A DNA stretch of 8,182 bases, taken from NCBI GenBank assembly GCA_947457715.1, contig CANGXK010000106.1, positions 1 through 8,182 on the forward strand. Direction: 5' to 3'. Each line of letters begins with the position of its first letter. Position 1 is the stretch's first letter. This stretch comes from Gemmatimonadota bacterium (lineage in GTDB: Bacteria > Gemmatimonadota > Gemmatimonadetes > Gemmatimonadales > Gemmatimonadaceae). The position numbers and the translations under genes were made by a program. Shown here piece after piece: positions 1-5,773 of the stretch. The notes under the pieces were generated by a model. It made no database searches, had not been told where the DNA came from, and was given only the letters and a program-made list of their open reading frames with translations.

Positions 1-1979
1 AGCGCGCCACGACGGCGCTCGCGACGTTCGCCCAGCTCCACGCCCATCGTGCGATAGTAGAACCCTTCGTCCCGGCCATACAGGAACGCCGGCAACGACG
101 GGCCGAGGGTAAGTCCCCCGCCCCACTCGGGGTTCGTGGCGGCGAGGCGATGATACACGGTAGCGGTCACCGTGCGCGCGCCGTTGCTGCGCGCCAGGCT
201 CAGCTCACCGTTCGCATGCAGGTCGGCGTGGCCGATACGCGCCACTCCATTCAGCGTGTAGCCCGCGCCGAGTACCTGCGACACGTTCACGCCGGCCGAG
301 AAGCCCTCCACGCGGTTGTAGCGCAGCAAGTCGGAGCCCAGTCGCACTTTCGGCAGCTGCGGCATCCAGCCGGGCTGCAACGACAGGTCGAGGGCGGCCA
401 GCAGTTCGTCTTTCGCCTTGAGGTCGAACAGCGCTTCGTCCGATGTCGTGGCCGGAGGCAATGCCGGCGAGTTCGCCAACTTCGACCTATCGCACGGCAT
501 GTCGAACGCCACCCGTAACGCGCCTTCGTAGCGCGTATCCACCCGCGTGTACGTGGAATCCTTCGCGCACAGCCGACGCCGCAGGCGCTCGGCAGCCGAC
601 AGCTTCACCGTATCGACGACGGCGCTGCCGGTACCGCCTGACACCGCGCCGCCACCGATGCTGATTGATACCTCACCGCTGCCCACCAGCACCGTGGTGT
701 CACCACGCGCGCCGGTACCGAACGCGGAGTCCCCGAAGGTAGGCGCGATGCGCACGGCCGGAATCGCCGCCAGCGAGAAATCCCCGTTCACATTTTCGTA
801 CGTGAACTTCTCGTCGATGCTGAACGGCGTGCGCACGAAGCCGAGTTGCATCGACGCGGTAGCACTGTTCGCGCGCGGCAGCCAGAACTTGCCCTGATAC
901 AATCCGTATTCCACCGTGATCGCATCGAGCTTGGCCTTGGCCGGACGGAACGTGGCCTTCACCCACGCCGGCGGCGCATCGTCGCCCCCCGTGCCGCTGG
1001 CCCGCGCCTGCACCGATGGCGCGCGGGCGATCGAGTCTTTCAGATACAGGCCGCGCGGCATCCGTGCGCGGGCAATCGAATCGCGCAGACGATCGGCTTC
1101 GACAGTCACCTTCGAGTCGGCGTCACTCGCATCCGACGCGACATCCCAGATCTCGAGGTCCACGGCCAACCGGTACGCCGCACGCACCAACTGTCCGCCG
1201 TCGCGGTCAAACCAGAAGGAGCCGACGAACAACCGCCACTCGGGCCGGCGCGCCGTGATGCGCAACTCGCGCAGCCTGATCACGCGGCCACCATCGAGCG
1301 TGATGTCCACCGAATCGCCCGTCGCGTACTTGTAGTACGTCTCGGCGCCGTTCGCGAGCGGATGAATGACTTCACGCTCGTCGATGTCGCTCTTCACCAC
1401 GCCGAAGTTGCTGCTCGGAAACCAGAGCGTCTCACGCCCCGGGAAATACGGGATGGCAATGGCGCTCGTGAAGTCCCCGTCCGCATTGCCCATCGGCACG
1501 GTCACGCGCGACCCGATGGGCCGCACCCGGACGCCCACATCACGGCGCCACGAGATTTCGGCCACGTTGTCCCCACGAAATAGCAGCTTCTCGAGCCCCA
1601 GCCGTTTGGCGCCCATGCCCATCGAAATGCGCTGCGTGGCGGTGGCCTTGTAGGCCCGGAGCGCGCTGTCTTGCCGCGTGCGTGCTTCACGGGCCTTGAG
1701 GAGTATCTGCCGCGCCTCCGCGTCGCTGAAGGCCGACGCACTGGCCGCATCAGCCCGCAGGCGCCGCACCACACTGTCGGGAGACAGTTGCCGGCGCGCC
1801 ATGGCGCGGGCGTCGCGCGTGGCTTCCCGCGCCGCAGCCCGTTCCTCGGCCGTGAGCGTATCGCGCCTGGCCGCCGGCTTGGACCGCGCCTGACCGAAGA
1901 GCGCATCGGGACACGCGACGGAGATCAGGCTCATCACCACAACGAGGGCAACCACACGGAGCGAAGTCGGAGGGCGCAT
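1..1979 (-). CDS. Probable outer-membrane beta-barrel protein, DUF5686-like (C-terminus off the window)
   Basis: An open frame of 659 codons runs from an ATG at 1979 to the left edge without a stop. No other start lies upstream, because an in-frame TGA sits at 2010-2012. Residues 1-31 form a signal peptide (MRPPTSLRVV, a hydrophobic core, then ALFGQA). Residues 40-110 are a charged Ala/Arg-rich helical stretch containing AEERAAAREATRDARAMARR. Residues 115-280 look like beta-rich soluble domain, including ELRITARRPEWRLFVGSFWF at 238-257. From about 540, RYNRVEGFSAGV at 553-564 followed by alternating polar/apolar strands resembles the start of a C-terminal outer-membrane barrel. The order (soluble region, 'GSFWFDRDGGQLV', 'GKFWLP', then 'NRVEG' plus barrel) is what I know of Bacteroidetes-type DUF5686 proteins; that assignment is by recall, not a search. 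Cys471 and Cys496 could form a disulfide. There is no clear Shine-Dalgarno. It is divergent from the AbgB-like gene. Function unknown. Confidence 0.75.
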   Translation of the reverse strand, partial: MRPPTSLRVVALVVVMSLISVACPDALFGQARSKPAARRDTLTAEERAAAREATRDARAMARRQLSPDSVVRRLRADAASASAFSDAEARQILLKAREARTRQDSALRAYKATATQRISMGMGAKRLGLEKLLFRGDNVAEISWRRDVGVRVRPIGSRVTVPMGNADGDFTSAIAIPYFPGRETLWFPSSNFGVVKSDIDEREVIHPLANGAETYYKYATGDSVDITLDGGRVIRLRELRITARRPEWRLFVGSFWFDRDGGQLVRAAYRLAVDLEIWDVASDASDADSKVTVEADRLRDSIARARMPRGLYLKDSIARAPSVQARASGTGGDDAPPAWVKATFRPAKAKLDAITVEYGLYQGKFWLPRANSATASMQLGFVRTPFSIDEKFTYENVNGDFSLAAIPAVRIAPTFGDSAFGTGARGDTTVLVGSGEVSISIGGGAVSGGTGSAVVDTVKLSAAERLRRRLCAKDSTYTRVDTRYEGALRVAFDMPCDRSKLANSPALPPATTSDEALFDLKAKDELLAALDLSLQPGWMPQLPKVRLGSDLLRYNRVEGFSAGVNVSQVLGAGYTLNGVARIGHADLHANGELSLARSNGARTVTATVYHRLAATNPEWGGGLTLGPSLPAFLYGRDEGFYYRTMGVELGERRERRRGA

Positions 1980-2023
1980 GAACCGGGGAACGGGATAAGG
2001 CGAGGGACATCACGACAAAAATG

Positions 2024-2044
2024 ACGGTCTCGGTGACCGTACGG
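2024..2044. repeat. Palindromic block between divergent genes
   Basis: ACGGTC (2024-2029) and GACCGT (2035-2040) form a perfect 6 bp inverted repeat around a 5 bp spacer. The overlapping CCGTACGG (2037-2044) is itself a perfect 8 bp palindrome. Its place between two divergent starts, about 45 bp from the leftward ATG, suits an operator for a dimeric regulator. Short palindromes are common by chance in GC-rich DNA, so the role is inference only. Confidence 0.35.
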
Positions 2045-2086
2045 GGGTCCCGACCGAGCGGTTTCCCTGTCTGAAACGTAATTTCC

Positions 2087-2132
2087 GGGTTCGCCTGCGT
2101 TGCCCGCTTTGCTGCCGGCTTCGGGCGAACCC
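2087..2132 (+). repeat. Inverted repeat in the leader of the AbgB-like gene
   Basis: GGGTTCGCC at 2087-2095 pairs perfectly with GGCGAACCC at 2124-2132. The stem can be extended inward by a T-G wobble and a G-C pair, giving 11 pairs around a 24-nt loop. The right arm GGCGAA (2124-2129) can instead pair with a second TTCGCC at 2142-2147, so two folds would exclude each other. The structure lies 36 nt before the GTG start and leaves the ribosome binding site at 2157-2162 free in both folds. It could be an attenuator, an mRNA-stabilising hairpin, or chance. Confidence 0.4.
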
Positions 2133-2156
2133 CGTTTGAGATTCGCCGACCACCCC

Positions 2157-2162
2157 TTGGAG
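2157..2162 (+). promoter_or_regulatory. Ribosome binding site that fixes the GTG start at 2169
   Basis: TTGGAG lies 6 nt before a GTG at 2169-2171. This supports the GTG over the in-frame ATG at 2100, because translation from the GTG places the Arg-rich n-region and hydrophobic core at the very N-terminus, as expected for a signal peptide. Confidence 0.65.
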
Positions 2163-2168
2163 TCCGCC

Positions 2169-3881
2169 GTGCATCCGACCCGCATTCGCGAGTGCTTTCG
2201 CTCCACCCGTTCCCTCGTCGCCGGCCTTACGGCACTGGCCGCCCTGCCGGCGATTGCGCCCGCGCTGAGCGCCCAGGGCGCGACCCCGCCGGCTGCCGCC
2301 GCGGCGGCCCCCGTTGACCCGCGTCTCGAGAAGCTGAAGGCCGAGGCGATGGTGATGGTCGAGTCCCGCGCCAAGCAGGTCCAAGAAATCGTGGACATGC
2401 TCTTCTCGTTCCAGGAGCTCGGCTTCCAGGAGTTCGAGTCGCAGCGCTACATCACCACGCTGCTGCAGAAGGAAGGCTTCACCATCGAGAAGGGCGTCGC
2501 CGGCATGCCCTCGTCCTGGACCGCCAAGTGGAGCTATGGCACCGGCAAGCCGGAGATCTCCCTCGGCTCCGATGTGGACGGCATTCCGCAGGCCAGCAAC
2601 AAGCCGGGCGTGGGCTACCGCGACCCGATGGTGAGCGGCGGCCCCGGCCATGGCGAAGGGCACAACGCCGGTCAGGCCGTGAACATCGTGGCGTCGATCG
2701 TGGTGAAGCAGCTCATGCAGCGCGACAAGATCAACGGCACGCTGCTGCTGTGGCCGGGCATCGCCGAAGAGCAGATGGCGGGCAAGGCGTTCCTCGTGCG
2801 CTCGGGGCTCTTCAAGAACACCGACGTCACGCTGTTCACGCACGTCGGCAACGACCTCGGCGTGTCGTGGGGCGCCAGCGGCTCGAGCGCGCTGTTGTCG
2901 GCCGAGTTCCGCTTCCGTGGATCCAGCGCCCATGCCGCCGGCGCGCCGTGGAGCGGCAAGAGCGCCCTCGATGCCGTGATGCTCATGGCGCAGGGGTGGG
3001 AGTACAAGCGTGAACATCTGCGGCTGCAGCAGCGCTCGCACTACGTGATCAAGGACGGTGGCGACCAGCCGAACGTCGTGCCGAGCACGGCGAGCATCTG
3101 GTTCTACTTCCGCGAGCAGGATTATCCCCGCACGATGGCGCTGTTCGAGGTCGGCAAGAAGGTGGCCGAAGGCGCGGCGATGATGACTGACACGAAGGTC
3201 GACACGATCGCGATTCTCGGCTCCGGATGGTCGGCACACTTCAGCAAGCCGATCGCGGAGGCGATGCACGCCAACGTGCAGACGGTCGGCATGCCGAAGT
3301 GGGATGACAAGGACCAGACGCTGGCGAAGGGCATTCAGAAGGAACTGGGATCGCCGGACTTCGGCCTGTCGGAGCAGGTGAACAAGCAGCTGCGTGGCGC
3401 CGAAACGCCGCAGAACTGGATGGGTGGCGGTTCCGACGACATCGGTGACATCGCGTGGAACGTGCCCACGATCACGCTGCGCTTCCCGTCGAACATTCCG
3501 GGACTGCCGGGCCACAACTGGGCCAACGCGATCTCGATGGCGACGCCGATCGCGCACAAGGGCGCACTGGCCGGTGCCAAGGTGCAGGCGCTCACGATGC
3601 TCGACATCATGCTGACGCCCAAGGTCGTGGCCGACGCGTGGGATTACTTCAAGAACGTGCAGACGAAGGACACGAAGTACACGCCGTTCATCCGTCCGCA
3701 GGACACGCCGCCGACGTACCTGAACGCCGATATCATGGCGAAGTACAAGTCGCAGCTGCAGAAGTTCTACTACGACCCCACGAAGTTCAAAACGTATCTT
3801 GAGCAGCTCGGCATCGAGTACCCGACGGTACGGGCGCAGGTCGCGCAGCCGAAGGGCGAGGACGGGAAAGAAAAGCAGTAA
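2169..3881 (+). CDS. Secreted M20 amidohydrolase, AbgB-like (p-aminobenzoyl-glutamate hydrolase B family)
   Basis: 570 residues from a GTG start. Residues 1-36 are a signal peptide (MHPTRIRECFRSTR, hydrophobic stretch, PALSAQ), so it should act in the periplasm or outside. The rest aligns by eye along most of its length with E. coli AbgB as I recall it: ELGFQEFES (83-91), GSDVDGIPQ (133-141), GHGEGHNAG (160-168), EE at 200-201, FTHVG (223-227), GSSAHAAGAPWSGKSALDA (251-269), PNVVPS (301-306), DIGDIAW (434-440), GHNW (448-451) and AHKGALAGAK (462-471). Expected metal and catalytic residues are H165, E200/E201, H225 and H449. The usual M20D cysteine (GHGCGHN in AbgB) is Glu163 here. It is about 90 residues longer than AbgB, owing to the signal peptide and a Lys/Tyr-rich C-terminal tail after about 490. 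The family hydrolyses amide bonds of aryl- or acyl-amino acids; the substrate here is unknown. It stands alone on its strand and ends against a convergent hairpin. Confidence 0.88.
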   Translation: MHPTRIRECFRSTRSLVAGLTALAALPAIAPALSAQGATPPAAAAAAPVDPRLEKLKAEAMVMVESRAKQVQEIVDMLFSFQELGFQEFESQRYITTLLQKEGFTIEKGVAGMPSSWTAKWSYGTGKPEISLGSDVDGIPQASNKPGVGYRDPMVSGGPGHGEGHNAGQAVNIVASIVVKQLMQRDKINGTLLLWPGIAEEQMAGKAFLVRSGLFKNTDVTLFTHVGNDLGVSWGASGSSALLSAEFRFRGSSAHAAGAPWSGKSALDAVMLMAQGWEYKREHLRLQQRSHYVIKDGGDQPNVVPSTASIWFYFREQDYPRTMALFEVGKKVAEGAAMMTDTKVDTIAILGSGWSAHFSKPIAEAMHANVQTVGMPKWDDKDQTLAKGIQKELGSPDFGLSEQVNKQLRGAETPQNWMGGGSDDIGDIAWNVPTITLRFPSNIPGLPGHNWANAISMATPIAHKGALAGAKVQALTMLDIMLTPKVVADAWDYFKNVQTKDTKYTPFIRPQDTPPTYLNADIMAKYKSQLQKFYYDPTKFKTYLEQLGIEYPTVRAQVAQPKGEDGKEKQ

Positions 3882-3895
3882 GGGGCAAGGAGGAG

Positions 3896-3957
3896 GGAGT
3901 ACAGCGAAGGGCGTGCGACGCTGATGGAATCAGCTCCGCACGCCCTTTGTGTACTCC
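3896..3957. terminator. Large convergent hairpin, probable bidirectional terminator
   Basis: Between the 3' ends of two convergent genes, AAGGGCGTGCG (3907-3917) pairs with CGCACGCCCTT (3937-3947), and GCTGAT (3920-3925) pairs with ATCAGC (3929-3934) around a GGA loop. An outer stem, GGAGTACA (3896-3903) with TGTACTCC (3950-3957), continues it after a small internal loop. This gives 25 pairs in a 62-nt hairpin. No run of T follows on either strand, so it is not a textbook intrinsic terminator, though it would block or protect both mRNA ends. Confidence 0.6.
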
Positions 3958-3963
3958 TGAACG

Positions 3964-4368
3964 TTAGTGCTTAGTGTTCGCGGCCTTGAAGCGCGCGCGA
4001 ATCTGCAGCAGCTCGTCGCTGTGATCTACGTTTTTCTTGGTGGCATCCTCGAGCAGCTTCATGATGGCGAGGTTATCCTCGACCAGCGTGGCCGTACCAC
4101 TCAGGTGCACGCCGAAGCCGAAATGCTCGCCCGGCACCAGCACCATCTCGTTACGCAGCACGACGTCGCTGGTGTCGTCGGCGATGCGGACGGCCACGAA
4201 CTTCTTGCCGGCCTTTTCCATGAACGAAATGCGCAGCCCGTTCACCCCGTCCGGCCAGGGTGCGTACTGGTGCTGCTGGCCATCGCTGCCCTCGAAGGAC
4301 GTCGTGGCGGAGGTCAGTTTCGGGAAGTTGGTTTCGAAACCGCCGGCATAGCGAAGGGCGTGTCGCAT
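3964..4368 (-). CDS. Conserved-looking hypothetical protein, 134 residues
   Basis: I do not recognise this protein. It starts at ATG 4368, preceded by AAGGA at 8-nt spacing, and ends with TAA. It has no signal peptide or membrane segment, so it is probably cytosolic. Residues 1-40 are Gly/Ser/Thr-rich with several aromatics (MRHALRYAGGFETNF). Residues 43-90 alternate hydrophobic and polar residues like a small beta-sheet (LRISFM, KKFVAVRI, EMVLVPGEHFGFGVHL). Residues 95-134 are likely helical and charged, ending KAANTKH. The frame stays open upstream into the antisense-like frame of the permease gene, but that extension has no coding character and the ribosome binding site argues for the short form. 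It lies 79 bp downstream of the permease on the same strand and may be the last gene of that operon or separately transcribed. It is convergent with the AbgB-like gene. Confidence 0.75.
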   Translation of the reverse strand: MRHALRYAGGFETNFPKLTSATTSFEGSDGQQHQYAPWPDGVNGLRISFMEKAGKKFVAVRIADDTSDVVLRNEMVLVPGEHFGFGVHLSGTATLVEDNLAIMKLLEDATKKNVDHSDELLQIRARFKAANTKH

Positions 4369-4376
4369 TCGTGAAG

Positions 4377-4381
4377 TCCTT
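4377..4381 (-). promoter_or_regulatory. Ribosome binding site of the 134-residue protein
   Basis: On the minus strand AAGGA is followed after 8 nt by the ATG at 4368. It is the best Shine-Dalgarno among the minus-strand genes and decides the start within a frame that is otherwise open for another 191 codons upstream. Confidence 0.65.
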
Positions 4382-4426
4382 GTGCGTGAATAGCAGATGA
4401 GACGGAGCGATCTGGAAAATATCGCA

Positions 4427-4443
4427 CCATCGACGCGCGATGG
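4427..4443 (-). terminator. Possible weak terminator after the permease gene
   Basis: Four nt after the permease stop, the minus strand reads CCATCG-CGCGT-CGATGG, a perfect 6 bp stem with a 5-nt loop. It is followed within 10 nt by ATATTTT. The stem is short and the T-run is displaced and broken, so it would end transcription only partly. It may lower expression of the downstream 134-residue gene or separate it from the operon. Confidence 0.3.
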
Positions 4444-4447
4444 CGAA

Positions 4448-5773
4448 TCAGGGTGCGCGGGTGGCCGCGCGCGTAGCCTTGAACTGGCGGGCACGCAGGA
4501 CCCGCAGGTACAGGCCCCCGGAGAAGAAGACCAGGGCGCCGAGCCCCAGCAGCTCGTCGCGCGAGAGGTTGGTGAGTACCCAGACGCACACTGTGGCCCC
4601 GAGGATCGGGACGACCGGTCCACCGGGGATGACGAAGGGGGCGTCGGCGGTCCGTACGCCACGCCCGCGCAAGCGCAGCACGGCGAGACAGACGGCGACG
4701 TCCACCAACAAGACCGATGACGTGCCCAGGATGGCCAGCGGCTTGAAGGCCCCCAGTACGGCCAGCGCGCAGGTGATCGCCGCGAAAACGAGAATGGCGA
4801 CGTACGGCGTGTGAAAGCGCGGATGCACCTTGGCGAGCGGCGCTGGGAGCAGACCGTTTGTGGCGGCCGCGTACAGGTAGCGCGGCGAGACGAGGAGGTC
4901 GCCGTTGATGAGGGCGAAGATCGACAACGAGACCGTGCCAAGCAGTAGTGAGCGCCCCCACGGGCCCATCAGCTGCTCGGCAGTGGCGGCCAGCGGGGCG
5001 ACGTTTTGCCGCGGCAAGTCAGCGCCGAGCACGCCTTCAGCCACCAACTGCAACCCGAAGTAGACACCGACCACGGTGGCCACCCCCATCGCCAGACCCA
5101 GAGGGACCGTGCGACTGGGATTGCGCAATTCACCGCTGGCCGAGAGCGACGATTCACCGCCGATGAAGGCGAACATCAGCAGGAGGACGCCGCTACCCAG
5201 CGTGGACGCGCTGGGCATGCTGCTCGGGATAATCTGCGACACATCGATGTGCGGGAGACCGAGCACGAGCAGCAACAGCAATGGCAACAGCTTGAGCATG
5301 GTGAGCGCGACCACCAGTCGCGCGCCGGTCTTCACGCCGATGATGTTCACGCCGGCGATGAACCCGAGGAGCGCCACGAGAGCGAGTGCCCGCGGTATCG
5401 GCTGCGCCAGCGCCGGTGCAATTGTGGCGAGTGTACTGATCAGAACATCAGCCAAGGCCGCGTCGACGCAGGCACCGACGCCGAACCACATCAGATTGGC
5501 CGCGATGAATCCGGCGAATGGACCAAACGCCGCTTCCACGTAGGCATACGCACCACCGCTATCGTGTACGCGGCTGCCTGCTTCGGCGAAGCAGAGAAAG
5601 ATCAGGACCACCAGCAGGCCGCAGATCGCGTAGCCGAGCGCCGTGGCGCTGCCCAGGGTGGCCGCCGCCAGGCCAGGTAGGGCAAAGATTCCCGCCCCGA
5701 TGATCCCATTGATGAAGATGAGGGCGAGCGTCCCCGGCCCGAGGACGCGGCGGAGCGCGCCGCGTTCTGTCAT
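4448..5773 (-). CDS. APC-family amino acid permease
   Basis: A 441-residue inner-membrane transporter, the usual size for the amino acid-polyamine-organocation family, with about 12 hydrophobic segments. The unwound helix-1 motif GIIGAGIF is at 23-30. The helix-6 segment FAFIGGESS at 201-209 is followed by the cytoplasmic signature ELRNPSRTVPLG at 215-226. SPRYLYAAATNGLLPAPLAKV at 296-316, then RFHTPYVAI, matches the loop after helix 8 in this family. The family imports amino acids or amines with protons or by exchange; the substrate cannot be told from sequence. Its ATG overlaps the stop of the upstream amidase in an ATGA (5770-5773), with no clear Shine-Dalgarno of its own, so translation is probably coupled. 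The pairing suggests that it imports the amidase product. The basic C-terminal tail (RARQFKATRAATRAP) should be cytoplasmic. Confidence 0.92.
   Translation of the reverse strand: MTERGALRRVLGPGTLALIFINGIIGAGIFALPGLAAATLGSATALGYAICGLLVVLIFLCFAEAGSRVHDSGGAYAYVEAAFGPFAGFIAANLMWFGVGACVDAALADVLISTLATIAPALAQPIPRALALVALLGFIAGVNIIGVKTGARLVVALTMLKLLPLLLLLVLGLPHIDVSQIIPSSMPSASTLGSGVLLLMFAFIGGESSLSASGELRNPSRTVPLGLAMGVATVVGVYFGLQLVAEGVLGADLPRQNVAPLAATAEQLMGPWGRSLLLGTVSLSIFALINGDLLVSPRYLYAAATNGLLPAPLAKVHPRFHTPYVAILVFAAITCALAVLGAFKPLAILGTSSVLLVDVAVCLAVLRLRGRGVRTADAPFVIPGGPVVPILGATVCVWVLTNLSRDELLGLGALVFFSGGLYLRVLRARQFKATRAATRAP

Larger units (their letters stand above)
1980..2168. promoter_or_regulatory. 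Divergent intergenic region, promoters not resolved
   Basis: This 189 bp gap must hold the promoters of both the leftward outer-membrane gene and the rightward AbgB-like gene. I found no good sigma-70 pair for either. On the minus strand, TTGTCG (2013-2018) and TTATCC (1993-1998) are only 14 bp apart, which is short. If real, they would give an almost leaderless mRNA, which would fit the lack of a ribosome binding site before the ATG at 1979. On the plus strand an AT-rich TAATTT (2079-2084) could be a -10 element but has no partner at the right distance. The region also holds the inverted repeats described separately. Confidence 0.3.

Noticed and set aside
846..1583. Plus-strand frame of 245 codons opposite the outer-membrane gene
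   Set aside because: Arg/His-rich with no motifs. The minus-strand frame is continuous for 659 codons with a signal peptide.
1908..1919. Lipobox in the outer-membrane protein (SVAC, Cys23)
   Set aside because: Position -3 is Ser rather than a large hydrophobic residue, and a normal signal-peptidase I site (FGQA) follows. A lipoprotein is possible but less likely.
2100..2168. ATG at 2100 as the start of the AbgB-like protein
   Set aside because: It would put 23 residues in front of a typical signal peptide. The GTG at 2169 has TTGGAG at 6-nt spacing.
2010..3557. A 515-codon minus-strand frame antisense to the AbgB-like gene
   Set aside because: The translation is Arg/His/Leu-rich without recognisable domains, and the plus strand encodes a complete M20 enzyme.
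4350..4362. A 13 bp exact repeat (AGCGAAGGGCGTG) shared with 3903-3915 in the convergent hairpin
   Set aside because: A match of this length is about what chance allows in a GC-rich window of this size, and one copy is inside coding sequence.
4369..4941. N-terminal extension of the 134-residue protein to 325 residues
   Set aside because: The extra part is a Ser/Arg/Pro-rich shadow of the permease gene, and a good ribosome binding site precedes the ATG at 4368.
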